Positions 15,759 to 24,417 of a DNA stretch of 64,000 nucleotides are shown here, in pieces (position 1 is the stretch's first letter; each line of letters begins with the position of its first letter). The stretch is taken from contig NZ_CP018047.1 in NCBI RefSeq assembly GCF_002009175.1, forward strand, positions 2,604,001-2,668,000, in the 5' to 3' direction. The notes under the pieces are model-generated. The model worked only from the letters and a program-made list of their open reading frames with translations. It made no database searches and had not been told where the DNA came from. The position numbers and the translations under genes are program-made. The DNA is from Streptomyces niveus. Its GTDB lineage: Bacteria > Actinomycetota > Actinomycetes > Streptomycetales > Streptomycetaceae.

Positions 15759-17642
15759 TCACCTGCCCTCCGCGCTCCCGAGGACCAGAGTCATGGTCTG
15801 CTCTTTACCTCCGCGTGTCAGGGTCAGGTCCAGCTCGTCACCTGGGCGGTGCGAACGGATCTTCACGATCAGCTCCTCGCCGCTGTGCACCCGCTGGCCG
15901 TCCACCTCGGTGATGATGTCGCCGGTCCTGATGCCCGCCTTCGCGGCCGGACCGCCTTCCTCCACCGCGGGTCCGCCCTCGGCGCTCTTGGCGCCGACCT
16001 TGGCGCCGTCGCCCGTGTACTCCATGTCGAGCGTGACGCCGATCACGGGGTGCGACGCCTTGCCCGTGTTGATCAGCTCCTCGGCGACGCGCTTGCCCTG
16101 GTTGATCGGTATGGCGAAGCCGAGCCCGATGGAACCGGCCTGGGCCCCGTCCGGCGTACCGCCGCCGTCCGCGCCGCGGATCGCGCTGTTGATGCCGATG
16201 ACCTGTGCCTTCGAATTCACCAGCGGGCCACCGGAGTTGCCGGGGTTGATCGGCGCGTCGGTCTGGAGGGCGTCGACGTAGCTGATGTCGCTGCCGTCGC
16301 CCTTCTCGCCGCCGGCCGTGATCGGGCGCTCCTTGGCGCTGATGATGCCCGCCGTGACGGTGTTCTGGAGGTCGAAGGGCGCGCCGATGGCCACGACCGG
16401 GTCGCCGACCTGGACGTTGTCGGAGTTGCCGAGCGGCAGCGGCTTGAGCCCGGATACTCCGGTGACCTTCACCACGGCCAGGTCGTAGCCGCTGTCCTTG
16501 CCGACGAGCTTCGCCTTGGCCGTCTCGCCGCCGCTGAAGGTGATCGAGATGTCGCCGTTCTCGCCGGCCGGGTCGACGACATGGTTGTTCGTCAGGATGT
16601 GGCCCTTGCGGTCCAGGACGAATCCGGTGCCGGTGCCCTGCTCGCCGCCGCCGCTGACATGGAGGGTGACGACGCTCGGCAGGGCGCTGGAGGCGATTCC
16701 GGCGACGCTGTCGGCCGGACGCCCGCCGCCGTCGGTGCCCGCCTGGGGCAGCTCGACGCTGGTGAGGCCGCCGTTGCGCTCGACGTACGCGCCGACGCCA
16801 CCGCCGATGACGGCGGCGCAGAGCGCGAGCGCCAGGGCGCCGACGAGTCCGACGCCCCGGCGCTTCTTCTTCCGGGAGTCGCCGAGGTCGGGGTACGACA
16901 GCGGCTGCTGCTGCCCGGGAGCGCTCCAGGGGTCGTACTGGAGCCACTGGGTGGGCTGCGGATGCTGGTCCTGGGGCGGGGGAAGCTGCTGGGACTGCGC
17001 CTGCGGGTGCCCGAGGGGCTGCGGGTGGGTCTGCGTCTGGGGCGCGGGCACGGGCCCCGGCATCGGCTGCTGGGCGGCCTGGGGCGGCACGCCGTACCCG
17101 GACGTCTGGTGGGGCTGCGGCTGGGCGTGCGGCTGCGGCTGGCCGGGGGCGGCCGGGCCGGTGTAGTGCTGCGGCGGGACGGGCGTGCCCCCCGCCGGGG
17201 TGGGTACCGGCCGCTGGACCGGCGGTGCGGGCGCCCACGGTCCGGGGCCGCCGTAGGGCGGTGTGCTGTACGGATCGGGCTCGTGCAGCGGCTGCGGCCG
17301 GGCGGGCGCCTGGGCGGGGGCGCTCACCGCGGCGGCGGGAGCGCGCTCGGGCGGGGCGAGCAGATGGTCCTCGGAATCCCGGTCCGGCCCGGACGCCCGC
17401 TCCGGGACGCCGTCGGCCGGTTCGCCGTCGGCCCGCCGGCTGCCGGCCGGTTCGGGGACGGCCGGTTCGGGGACGGACGCGCCGTCGGGACCCGGGGGGA
17501 CCTCATCGGTGACCGGCGACAGTTCCGTCGTCTCCTCTGTGTTCCGGCGCTCCGGTACGTCGGGCTCCTGCGGTATCGCGCGTCCCGATGCCGGGCGGCT
17601 CCACCACTTGGCCTTGGGTCCGGTGGGCTTGCCGTCGTCCAT
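15759..17642 (-). CDS. HtrA/DegP-type membrane-anchored serine protease
   Basis: A 627-residue protease that degrades misfolded extracytoplasmic proteins (family knowledge). A cytoplasmic region of about 260 residues, very rich in Pro, Gln and Ser, precedes a membrane segment GVGLVGALALALCAAVIGGG. The trypsin-like domain shows ILTNNHVVD (His), DSGYDLAVVK (Asp) and INPGNSGGPLVN (catalytic Ser). A C-terminal PDZ domain contains AGIRTGDIITEVDGQRV. The ATG at 17642 has GGGGAGAGC before it; an in-frame upstream start at 17684 is possible but lacks this. It lies downstream of the anti-sigma gene and is probably part of the envelope-stress response. Confidence 0.93.
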   Translation of the reverse strand: MDDGKPTGPKAKWWSRPASGRAIPQEPDVPERRNTEETTELSPVTDEVPPGPDGASVPEPAVPEPAGSRRADGEPADGVPERASGPDRDSEDHLLAPPERAPAAAVSAPAQAPARPQPLHEPDPYSTPPYGGPGPWAPAPPVQRPVPTPAGGTPVPPQHYTGPAAPGQPQPHAQPQPHQTSGYGVPPQAAQQPMPGPVPAPQTQTHPQPLGHPQAQSQQLPPPQDQHPQPTQWLQYDPWSAPGQQQPLSYPDLGDSRKKKRRGVGLVGALALALCAAVIGGGVGAYVERNGGLTSVELPQAGTDGGGRPADSVAGIASSALPSVVTLHVSGGGEQGTGTGFVLDRKGHILTNNHVVDPAGENGDISITFSGGETAKAKLVGKDSGYDLAVVKVTGVSGLKPLPLGNSDNVQVGDPVVAIGAPFDLQNTVTAGIISAKERPITAGGEKGDGSDISYVDALQTDAPINPGNSGGPLVNSKAQVIGINSAIRGADGGGTPDGAQAGSIGLGFAIPINQGKRVAEELINTGKASHPVIGVTLDMEYTGDGAKVGAKSAEGGPAVEEGGPAAKAGIRTGDIITEVDGQRVHSGEELIVKIRSHRPGDELDLTLTRGGKEQTMTLVLGSAEGR

Positions 17643-17732
17643 GCTCTCCCCGCACCTGCCTCGTCCGTGCCCCGACAAGGGCACCCGTGCAGGGATTCAA
17701 CCAGGTTTACGAATGTCCGCGCAGGGACCCCG

Positions 17733-18617
17733 TCACCGGGGCCGCGAAAGCGGCACGCCGGACTGTGTGGGCGCGGCGAGGTGGGTGGGGTCGGGCGTGG
17801 CCGTGGGTGTGGTCAGTCCGGGGTTCGCCGCCAGCTGGAACGCCGTTCCCGTGGGATGTATCAACGGCGCCGCCGGGAAGTGGTTGAGAACCGCCGACTG
17901 GAACGGGTGGGGAGTGAACGGCGCCCGCATCGTGCCCGGAGCGAGCACGGGTGCGCTGTCGACGGACTGCGGGAGGATGGCCCCCTGCTCGCCGCCCTGC
18001 CTGCCCCGTGTGCCGCTGCCGGGCGGTGTGGTGGCCCTGGTCAGCGGTGTGATCGTGTTGCCGCCCGGTCCGCGGGCGGCCGTGTCCGCCGTGGCGCCCA
18101 TGGGCAGCGCGCCGCCCAGCGCCATCGCGGCGAACGACACCGCGCTCGCGGCGGCGAAGGCGAACCTCCGGCCGCGCCACGGTGAGCGCTCGGCCTCCGC
18201 GCGCCCCACCTCGTGGATCCTGAAACCCGCGCCGGAGCCCGAGCCACCGCGCAGCGGGGACGCGTGGGCGCCTGCCGGGTCGTAACCGAAAGCGTCGCTC
18301 CGTACGCCGAAGACACCGCCGCTGCTGAACGCCGATCCGTCGAACGGGCCGGGGGTCCCGTCCTCGTCCCGCTCGGACGAGCCACCGGGCAGACCCTGGA
18401 GCCGGGCGAGGAACCCCTCGGACAGCGGCGGCGGCGCCGACTGCGCGAACGCGTTCTTCAGCCTGCGCTGGGCGTCGGCCTCCGCCTTGCACTTGGCGCA
18501 GGTCGCGAGGTGTGCCAGCACACGCTCCCGGGCGTCGTGACCGAGCTCCCCGTCCACCAGGGCGGCGAGCCGGTCCCCCAGGTGCTGCTCGGCGGGGGTC
18601 GGTCCTGTACCACTCAC
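17733..18617 (-). CDS. Zinc-binding anti-sigma factor, membrane-anchored
   Basis: A 294-residue anti-sigma factor. The N-terminal ZAS domain has the HxxxCxxC motif in [13 protein letters not shown], expected to bind Zn2+ and hold the cognate sigma factor (family knowledge). A middle hydrophobic stretch, [20 protein letters not shown], is a probable membrane anchor, and the C-terminal part is Pro/Thr-rich and presumably outside. The GTG at 18617 overlaps the sigma-factor stop as GTGA, so synthesis is coupled, keeping inhibitor and sigma in balance. The htrA gene follows 90 bases downstream. Confidence 0.9.
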   Translation of the reverse strand: MSGTGPTPAEQHLGDRLAALVDGELGHDARERVLAHLATCAKCKAEADAQRRLKNAFAQSAPPPLSEGFLARLQGLPGGSSERDEDGTPGPFDGSAFSSGGVFGVRSDAFGYDPAGAHASPLRGGSGSGAGFRIHEVGRAEAERSPWRGRRFAFAAASAVSFAAMALGGALPMGATADTAARGPGGNTITPLTRATTPPGSGTRGRQGGEQGAILPQSVDSAPVLAPGTMRAPFTPHPFQSAVLNHFPAAPLIHPTGTAFQLAANPGLTTPTATPDPTHLAAPTQSGVPLSRPR

Positions 18618-19444
18618 GCGAGTCCGCCCTCCCCGGCCACGCCCGCGAACGTGCGCTGCTCGGCCCGAGCCTCGGGAGAACGGTGCGAGAGGGCCTTGCG
18701 CAGGTGCGAACGGCCTCGGTGGATCCGGCTGCGCACCGTACCGAGCTTCACGCCGAGCGTGGCGGCGATCTCCTCGTACGACAGTCCTTCGATGTCGCAC
18801 AGGACGACCGCGGCACGGAATTCGGGAGCGAGGGTGTCCAGCGCCTGCTGCACATCCGCGTCGAAGTGGGTGTCGTGGAAGACCTGCTGCGGTGAGGGCT
18901 CACGGCTGGGCAGGCGCTCCGCCGCGTCGTCACCGAGCGCGTCGAAACGGATCCGCTGCTTGCGGCGGACCATGTCCAGGAACAGATTGGTGGTGATGCG
19001 GTGCAGCCAGCCCTCGAACGTGCCGGGGGTGTATGTCGACAGGGACCTGAAGACCCGGACGAAGACTTCCTGGGTCAGATCCTCGGCGTCGTGCTGGTTG
19101 CCCGTGAGACGGTAGGCCAGGCGGTACACGCGGGCGCTGTGCGTGCTGACGATCTCCTCCCAGGTGGGAGGCGTCCACGCCTGCGATTCCGCATCCGATG
19201 CGAAGGTCGCCGTAACTGCGGAGTCGGTCGAGCGAGAACGGTCAGCGAAGTTGGTCACGGATTTCGGCTCACCGGCCGACCTGAGAAAGCGCTTGAACGC
19301 TCCTCCCCGATCCGCAGGCGCAGCCGCACCTCCCCTATCGACTCTGGTGGTGTCCAGCGGAGCACCTACCATAGCCACCTCGCCCGTTAGCTCCGGATAA
19401 GAATCTTTGCCTGAATTTGCGCCCGGTCCCAGGTCTTCATCCAT
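18614..19444 (-). CDS. sigE: ECF RNA polymerase sigma factor (SigE-like, M. tuberculosis type)
   Basis: An ECF sigma factor of about 276 residues. Region 2 is clear ([38 protein letters not shown]) and region 4 has [20 protein letters not shown]. The wording closely resembles the mycobacterial SigE that answers envelope stress (memory). The N-terminal 80 residues are unconserved and starts are uncertain: the ATG at 19444 has a GGTGGGGG site, another ATG at 19372 has GAGGTGG, and a longer frame begins at 19468. The name sigE is used for a different gene in S. coelicolor, so treat the symbol with care. Confidence 0.88.
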   Translation of the reverse strand: MDEDLGPGANSGKDSYPELTGEVAMVGAPLDTTRVDRGGAAAPADRGGAFKRFLRSAGEPKSVTNFADRSRSTDSAVTATFASDAESQAWTPPTWEEIVSTHSARVYRLAYRLTGNQHDAEDLTQEVFVRVFRSLSTYTPGTFEGWLHRITTNLFLDMVRRKQRIRFDALGDDAAERLPSREPSPQQVFHDTHFDADVQQALDTLAPEFRAAVVLCDIEGLSYEEIAATLGVKLGTVRSRIHRGRSHLRKALSHRSPEARAEQRTFAGVAGEGGLA

Positions 19445-19447
19445 GTG

Positions 19448-19471
19448 TTCCCCCACCCCTTCCCCCACCCC
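19448..19471. repeat. Duplicated 12-bp purine/pyrimidine element at the sigma-factor start
   Basis: TTCCCCCACCCC occurs twice in tandem. On the minus strand it reads GGGGTGGGGGAA twice, directly before the ATG at 19444, so it doubles as two ribosome-site-like stretches. Confidence 0.6.
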
Positions 19472-19515
19472 TTCTTAACGCCCGGTCCCATCAGCGGGTT
19501 CCCGAGTCCAGCGGA

Positions 19516-19521
19516 TACAGT
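19516..19521 (+). promoter_or_regulatory. -10 box TACAGT for the methyltransferase gene
   Basis: TACAGT is five bases before the GTG at 19527, in the divergent region with the sigma-factor gene. Confidence 0.4.
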
Positions 19522-19526
19522 CACCG

Positions 19527-20192
19527 GTGCGCCAACTACGGGGACAGGAGAGGGTCATTACCGCCAACCGGCAGACAAGCTGGGCGTTCGCCGACGCTTT
19601 TGTCGCCGAGGACGAGGCACTGCGCTGGGCCCGCGACAGGGCCCGGGACATGGGGCTCCGCTCGGTGTCACCGGGCACGGGTGCCGCGCTTCGTCTGCTT
19701 GCCGCCACGGCGGACGCCAAGGCGGTCGCGGAGATCGGCACGGGTACCGGGGTCTCCGGGATCTATCTCCTGAACGGAATGCGGCCCGACGGCGTACTGA
19801 CCACGGTCGACACGGAGCCCGAGCGGCAGCAGTTCGCCCGCGAGGCGTTCCGCGCGGCCGGCTTCACCAACAATCGCGCGCGCTTCATCCCCGGCCGGGC
19901 CCGCGACGTGCTTCCCCGGCTCGCCGACGGCGGGTACGACCTCGTCTTCTGCGACGGGGACCGGCTCGAGTGCCTGGACTATCTCGCTGAATCGTTGCGC
20001 CTGCTGCGGCCCGGCGGGCTCGTGTGCTTCGAGGGCGTCTTCGCCGACGGCCGCACGGTCGATTCGGCGGCGCAGCCCCACGAGGTGCTGCGGCTGCGCG
20101 AGCTGCTGCGCACCGTCCGGGAGATGCAGGACGAGCTGCTGCCGTCACTGCTGCCGGTGGGCGACGGGCTGCTCTGCGCCGTACGCCGCTGA
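19527..20192 (+). CDS. SAM-dependent O-methyltransferase
   Basis: A 221-residue class I methyltransferase of the catechol-O-methyltransferase type. The SAM-binding loop is AVAEIGTGTGVSGIYLLNGM (about 67-86), followed by LTTVDTEPERQQ with the acidic ribose-binding residue and a later DLVFCDGDRLECLDYL carrying the metal-binding Asp positions. The substrate is unknown; mycobacterial homologues occupy the same place beside sigE (memory). The GTG at 19527 lacks a ribosome site but has a -10 box five bases upstream. A terminator hairpin follows the stop. Confidence 0.9.
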   Translation: MRQLRGQERVITANRQTSWAFADAFVAEDEALRWARDRARDMGLRSVSPGTGAALRLLAATADAKAVAEIGTGTGVSGIYLLNGMRPDGVLTTVDTEPERQQFAREAFRAAGFTNNRARFIPGRARDVLPRLADGGYDLVFCDGDRLECLDYLAESLRLLRPGGLVCFEGVFADGRTVDSAAQPHEVLRLRELLRTVREMQDELLPSLLPVGDGLLCAVRR

Positions 20193-20212
20193 GGGACCGG
20201 GGACGACATGAA

Positions 20213-20249
20213 GCCGCCCCGTCACGGATGTGTTCCGTGCCGGGGCGGC
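20213..20249. terminator. Terminator between the methyltransferase and DUF3117 genes
   Basis: GCCGCCCCG (20213-20221) pairs with CGGGGCGGC (20241-20249), and an inner CACGG / CCGTG extends the stem. It lies between convergent genes and can act on both strands. Confidence 0.8.
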
Positions 20250-20273
20250 ATGAGAATGCGCGTTCTGTCCGCG

Positions 20274-20441
20274 TCAGCCGACGACCTTCTTCAGGGCGTC
20301 GCCCAGCGCATCCGCCTCGTCGGGGGTCAGCTCGACGACCAGCCGACCGCCGCCTTCGAGCGGAACGCGCATGACGATGCCCCGCCCCTCCTTGGTCACC
20401 TCGAGCGGGCCGTCGCCCGTCCGCGGCTTCATGGCCGCCAT
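20274..20441 (-). CDS. DUF3117 small protein
   Basis: A 55-residue protein starting MAAMKPRTGDGPLEVTKEGR. The whole length matches the very conserved actinobacterial DUF3117 family: a basic-Gly N-terminus, two strands (GIVMRVPLEGGGRLVVEL) and a C-terminal TPDEADALGDALKKV helix. Its function is unknown. The ATG at 20441 has GGAAGGGG about seven bases before it. A possible promoter lies in the upstream region near GATAAT at about 20532-20537 on the minus strand. Confidence 0.93.
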   Translation of the reverse strand: MAAMKPRTGDGPLEVTKEGRGIVMRVPLEGGGRLVVELTPDEADALGDALKKVVG

Positions 20442-20765
20442 GCTCGTTCCCCTTCCTGAAACCAGCTCATCGCAGCCGGCGGCCCCATGACAGGCGCTGT
20501 CTCACCGGCATCGAACACATTGCTTCCAGGCCATTATCCCGCATGGCGGGACCCGATGACCAACATCGGACGGCATCGCTTGCGCAACGCGCTCTCTCAA
20601 AACGACTCAATTCGGCGATCCGCCTGCGATACTTCGCCGCCGTTCGCGGCTGCGCGGCCGTGGAATGTTTGACGCAGGTCACATGCCGACCTGCGGTGAT
20701 CTCCGCCATGCTGGGGCCGGACAGGACAGCGGACAGGCAGTCAGATTCGCAGAGGAGATCCGATC
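20442..20765. other. Divergent promoter region of DUF3117 and the enoyl-CoA hydratase
   Basis: About 320 bases of lower GC with no supported gene. On the plus side, TTTGAC at 20668-20673 is followed by a perfect inverted repeat GCAGGTC-N7-GACCTGC (20674-20680 and 20688-20694), a likely binding site for a dimeric regulator about 70-90 bases before the hydratase start. On the minus side a small CCCGCC-ATG-CGGG hairpin lies beside the possible -10 for DUF3117. Confidence 0.5.
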
Positions 20766-21566
20766 ATGGCCGACACGGTGCTGTACGAGGTGAGCGACGG
20801 GCTCGCGACCGTCACGATCAACCGGCCCGAGGCCATGAACGCGCTGAACGTCGCGGCGAAGGTCGCCCTGCGGGACGCGCTGCGTACCGCCGCCGACGAC
20901 TCCGCCGTACGGGCCGTGCTGCTCACGGCCACCGGGCGGGCCTTCTGTGTGGGGCAGGACCTGAAGGAGCACGTCTCCCTGCTGGCGGCCGACGCGGCCG
21001 ACGGCAGCGGCGGGACCATGAGCACCGTGCGGGAGCACTACAACCCCATCGTGCGGGCGCTGACCGAGATGCCGAAGCCGGTCGTCGCCGGGGTCAACGG
21101 GGTCGCGGCGGGGGCGGGCCTCGGCTTCGCGCTCGCCTGCGACTACCGGGTCGTCGCCGACACGGCCTCCTTCAACACCTCTTTCGCGGGCGTGGCGCTG
21201 ACGGCCGACTCCGGCGTGTCGTGGACGCTGCCCCGTCTGATCGGGCAGAGCAGGGCGGCCGATCTGCTGATGTTCCCGCGCTCGATCACGGCGGAGCGGG
21301 CGCACGAGCTGGGGATCGTCAACAAGCTGGTGCCCGCGGCCGATCTCGCGGCCGAGGCGGCGACGGTCGCGCGCACCCTCGCCGAGGGCCCCACGCTGGC
21401 GTACGCGGCGCTGAAGGAGTCCCTGGCGTACGGCGCCGGCCACTCGCTGGCCGAGACGCTGGAGAAGGAGGGCGAACTCCAGAACCGGGCGGGCGCGTCG
21501 CAGGACCACGGCATCGCGGTCCAGTCCTTCCTCGCCAAGGAGAAGCCCCGCTACGTGGGCCGCTGA
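20766..21566 (+). CDS. Enoyl-CoA hydratase/isomerase family protein
   Basis: A 266-residue crotonase-fold enzyme acting on an acyl-CoA. Motifs are RPEAMNALN, the oxyanion-hole segment GRAFCVGQDLKEH and KPVVAGVNGVAAGAGLGFAL with the second oxyanion Gly. The residue region FAGVALTADSGVSW carries Asp-Ser in place of the paired Glu residues of classical hydratases and resembles PaaG-type isomerases that open epoxyphenylacetyl-CoA (family knowledge). The exact substrate is not decided. The ATG at 20766 is preceded by GAGGAG. An inverted repeat upstream may be its operator. Confidence 0.88.
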   Translation: MADTVLYEVSDGLATVTINRPEAMNALNVAAKVALRDALRTAADDSAVRAVLLTATGRAFCVGQDLKEHVSLLAADAADGSGGTMSTVREHYNPIVRALTEMPKPVVAGVNGVAAGAGLGFALACDYRVVADTASFNTSFAGVALTADSGVSWTLPRLIGQSRAADLLMFPRSITAERAHELGIVNKLVPAADLAAEAATVARTLAEGPTLAYAALKESLAYGAGHSLAETLEKEGELQNRAGASQDHGIAVQSFLAKEKPRYVGR

Positions 21567-21581
21567 GCGGCCCTCCCCGCC

Positions 21582-22178
21582 TCAGCCCTCGGCGAGCTGC
21601 CGGCGGACCAGGCATTCGGCCAGGTGGTCGTCGACCAGGCCGCATGCCTGCATCAGGGCGTACGCCGTCGTGGGGCCGACGAATCGGATGCCGCGCTTCT
21701 TCAGGTCCTTGGCCAGCGCGGTCGATTCGTCGGTGACGGCCGGGACGTCGCCGATCGTCTTCGGCACCGGGCGGGTGGCCGGGTCGGGGGCGTAGGACCA
21801 GATGAGGGCGTCCAGCTCACCGGCGGACCAGCCGGCCAGCTCGCGCGCGTTGGCGAGCGTGGCGTCGATCTTGGCGCGGTTGCGGATGATGCCCTCGTCG
21901 GTCAGCAGCCGGGCGGCGTCCGCGTCGGTGAACGCGGCGACCGCCGGGATGTGGAATCCGGCGAAGGCCCGGCGGAAGCCCTCGCGGCGGCGCAGGATCG
22001 TGATCCAGGAGAGGCCGGACTGGAACGCCTCCAGGCAGAGCCGCTCGAAGAGCGCGTCGTCGCCGTGGACGGGGCGGCCCCACTCCTCGTCGTGGTACGT
22101 GACGTAGTCCTCGGTCGACAGGCCCCAGGGACAGCGCAGCTCGCCGTCCGGTCCCGCCACCGCGCCGCCGTCGCTCAC
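21582..22178 (-). CDS. DNA-3-methyladenine glycosylase I
   Basis: A 198-residue Tag-type base-excision enzyme that removes 3-methyladenine from DNA. The N-terminus LRCPWGLSTEDYVTYHDEEWG supplies the first zinc Cys and the conserved YHDEEWG, followed by LEAFQSGLSWITILRRRE. The C-terminal GIRFVGPTTAYALMQACGLVDDH gives the remaining zinc His and helix-hairpin-helix region. The GTG at 22178 overlaps the upstream DivIVA-like gene stop as GTGA, so it is translationally coupled. The much longer frame open upstream is read from the other gene's DNA and is not used. Confidence 0.92.
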   Translation of the reverse strand: MSDGGAVAGPDGELRCPWGLSTEDYVTYHDEEWGRPVHGDDALFERLCLEAFQSGLSWITILRRREGFRRAFAGFHIPAVAAFTDADAARLLTDEGIIRNRAKIDATLANARELAGWSAGELDALIWSYAPDPATRPVPKTIGDVPAVTDESTALAKDLKKRGIRFVGPTTAYALMQACGLVDDHLAECLVRRQLAEG

Positions 22179-22528
22179 CGCTGGTCCTCCGCGCCCGGGT
22201 TCTTGAAGAGGTCGGGCCGGGCGACCGCCGTCGCCTGGGCGCCCGCGAGGGTGGACTCCAGCTCGGCGATCCGGGAGTCGCGCTCGGCCAGCTCGGCGCC
22301 GAGCCTGGCCAGCACCTCGTCGACGTCGGCCATCCGGTAGCCGCGGGGCGCGACCGGCAGCCGCAGGGCCTCGATGTCGGCCCGGCCCACCGGGCGTGTC
22401 GCGGGCAGCGGGTCCACGAGCTGTTCGGGCGCGGCCTCGGGCAGCACCTCGCGGTCGCCGCCGCCGACGACCGCGAGGGTGACGGCGGTGACCACCACGA
22501 CCATCGCGACGAGCAAGAACAAGAACAC
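22175..22528 (-). CDS. Small membrane-anchored DivIVA-motif protein
   Basis: A 117-residue protein with an N-terminal membrane helix (VFLFLLVAMVVVVTAVTLAV), then LRLPVAPRGYRMADVDEVLA, which matches the DivIVA N-terminal motif, and a coiled-coil AELAERDSRIAELESTLA. Proteins with DivIVA motifs recognise curved membrane and organise polar growth or division in actinomycetes (family knowledge). The GTG at 22528 has GGGGAGAAG seven bases before it. The stop overlaps the glycosylase start (GTGA), an odd coupling between a membrane organiser and DNA repair that also occurs in mycobacteria (Rv1209-Rv1210, memory). Confidence 0.85.
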   Translation of the reverse strand: MFLFLLVAMVVVVTAVTLAVVGGGDREVLPEAAPEQLVDPLPATRPVGRADIEALRLPVAPRGYRMADVDEVLARLGAELAERDSRIAELESTLAGAQATAVARPDLFKNPGAEDQR

Positions 22529-22638
22529 GTGCTTCTCCCCGGGGCAGGAAAACGTCCGGTGCCGATCGTGCCATGCGGCAGTGACAGTTAGGGTCGGCGG
22601 CGACGTGACGGGCGGCAGAAACGGGTGGTGACCAGGGG

Positions 22639-23511
22639 ATGAGCAGCGGCACACTGCGGCTGGGACGGCGGGAGTTCGACGCGTACGAGCCGGTGATCAT
22701 GGCCATCGTCAACCGGACGCCGGACTCCTTCTACGACCAAGGCGCGACCTTCCGCGACCAGCCCGCGCTCGACCGGGTGGAGCAGGCGGTGTCCGAGGGG
22801 GCCGCCATCATCGACATCGGCGGGGTGAAGGCGGGGCCGGGTGACGAGGTGACGGCCGAGGAGGAGGCGCGCCGCACGGTCGGTTTCGTCGCAGAGGTCC
22901 GCCGGCGCTATCCGGACGTGGTGATCAGCGTCGACACCTGGCGGCACGAGGTCGGCGAGGCCGTCTGCGAGGCGGGCGCCGATGTGCTCAACGACGCCTG
23001 GGGCGGGGTGGATCCGGCGCTGGCCGAGGTCGCGGCCCGGTACGGCGCGGGGCTGGTCTGCACGCACGCGGGCGGGGCCGAGCCCCGGACCCGGCCGCAC
23101 CGGATCGCGTACGACGACGTGCTCGGGGACATTCTCCGGGTGACGCTCGGGCTGGCCGAGCGGGCCGTGGAACTGGGTGTCCGCCGGGACGCGATCATGA
23201 TCGATCCGGGGCACGACTTCGGGAAGAACACCCGGCATTCGCTGGAGGCGACCCGCAGGCTGGGCGAGATGACCGGGACCGGCTGGCCGGTGCTGGTCTC
23301 ACTGTCCAACAAGGACTTCGTCGGCGAGACCCTCGACAAGCCGGTGAAGGAGCGGGTGATCGGCACGCTCGCGACGACCGCCGTCTCGGCGTGGCTCGGC
23401 GCGCGGATCTACCGCGTGCACGAGGTGGCCGAGACGAAGCAGGTGCTGGACATGGTGGCGTCCATCGCGGGCCACCGGCCCCCGGCGGTGGCCCGCCGGG
23501 GGCTCGCCTGA
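22639..23511 (+). CDS. FolP2-type dihydropteroate synthase homologue, probably not a classical DHPS
   Basis: A 290-residue TIM-barrel protein of the DHPS family. The start (IMAIVNRTPDSFYD, about residues 20-33), SVDTWRHEV and IDPGHDFGKN are recognisable. The usual GGESTRPG loop, which contacts pABA and pterin, is replaced by GGVKAGPG (61-68), and the late SRKSF-type segment reads SNKDFVGE. The mycobacterial paralogue FolP2 shows similar changes and lacks DHPS activity in M. leprae (memory). It is next to the LOG gene, 23 bases away and convergent. The ATG at 22639 follows CCAGGGG; a TAGGGT box at 22588-22593 may be its promoter. Confidence 0.87.
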   Translation: MSSGTLRLGRREFDAYEPVIMAIVNRTPDSFYDQGATFRDQPALDRVEQAVSEGAAIIDIGGVKAGPGDEVTAEEEARRTVGFVAEVRRRYPDVVISVDTWRHEVGEAVCEAGADVLNDAWGGVDPALAEVAARYGAGLVCTHAGGAEPRTRPHRIAYDDVLGDILRVTLGLAERAVELGVRRDAIMIDPGHDFGKNTRHSLEATRRLGEMTGTGWPVLVSLSNKDFVGETLDKPVKERVIGTLATTAVSAWLGARIYRVHEVAETKQVLDMVASIAGHRPPAVARRGLA

Positions 23512-23534
23512 CCCCGATGACCGCGCGGCCGCCG

Positions 23535-24284
23535 CTACTTGCCGGTCTCCTTGGTCACCAGCGCCACCGCCTCGTCCACGTCGTCCGTGACGTGGAACAG
23601 CAGCAGGTCCTTCTCGGACGCCTTGCCCTGCGCCACGACCGTGTCGCGCAGCCAGTCGATGAGCCCGGTCCAGTACGCCGTACCGAACAGGACGATCGGG
23701 AAGCGCGTCACCTTGCGCGTCTGGACCAGGGTCAGCGCCTCGAACAGCTCGTCCAGCGTGCCGAGGCCGCCGGGCAGAACAACGAAACCCTGGGCATATT
23801 TGACAAACATCGTTTTTCGGACGAAGAAGTAACGGAAGTTCACGCCGATGTCGACGTGCGGGTTGAGCCCCTGCTCGAAGGGCAGCTCGATACCGAGTCC
23901 TACGGAGACGCCCTTCGCCTCCCGCGCGCCCTTGTTCGCCGCTTCCATCGCGCCGGGTCCGCCGCCGGTGATCACCGCGAAACCGGCCTCGACCAGTGCC
24001 CGGCCGATCCGGACGCCCGCGTCGTAGTCCGGTGAGTCGACGGGCGTACGTGCCGAGCCGAAGACGCTGATCGCGCCGGGCAGTTCGGCGAGCGCGCCGA
24101 AGCCCTCCACGAACTCCGACTGGATGCGCATGACCCGCCAGGGATCGGTGTGCACCCACTCGGAGTCGCCCTCGGTGTCCAGCAGCCGCTGGTCGGTGGT
24201 GCCCGGCTGTACCTGGTCCCGGCGACGCAGCACCGGCCCGAGACGCTGCGTGTCCGGCTTCCGTGCTTCCTCAGGACTGCCCAT
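23535..24284 (-). CDS. LOG family protein (TIGR00730; cytokinin-type phosphoribohydrolase)
   Basis: A 249-residue Rossmann-like protein. It has ISVFGSARTP, VITGGGPGAMEAANKGA and the hallmark PGGLGTLDELFEALT, with Arg and Glu used to cleave ribose 5-phosphate from nucleoside monophosphates (family knowledge). Mycobacterial Rv1205, which holds the same place near dapE, makes cytokinin bases and is controlled by the proteasome (memory). The ATG at 24284 has AGGGAG before it; a longer frame to 24344 lacks support. The gene is downstream of dapE on the same strand. Confidence 0.92.
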   Translation of the reverse strand: MGSPEEARKPDTQRLGPVLRRRDQVQPGTTDQRLLDTEGDSEWVHTDPWRVMRIQSEFVEGFGALAELPGAISVFGSARTPVDSPDYDAGVRIGRALVEAGFAVITGGGPGAMEAANKGAREAKGVSVGLGIELPFEQGLNPHVDIGVNFRYFFVRKTMFVKYAQGFVVLPGGLGTLDELFEALTLVQTRKVTRFPIVLFGTAYWTGLIDWLRDTVVAQGKASEKDLLLFHVTDDVDEAVALVTKETGK

Positions 24285-24417
24285 GGACTGCTCCCTCCGC
24301 TGCTGTGCCAGTTCCCGGCCAGCGTAGATCCATGGAGGTGACAAACGGCGAAATTCCGGCGGTCGGTCCGACTCCCCCGCCCCACCGACCGTGTACCGGC
24401 CGACCGCCCACGCCTCC

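Noticed and set aside
20487-20672. A 61-residue frame in the region before the hydratase gene.
   Set aside because: Low GC at third positions, no ribosome site, and it overlaps promoter features.
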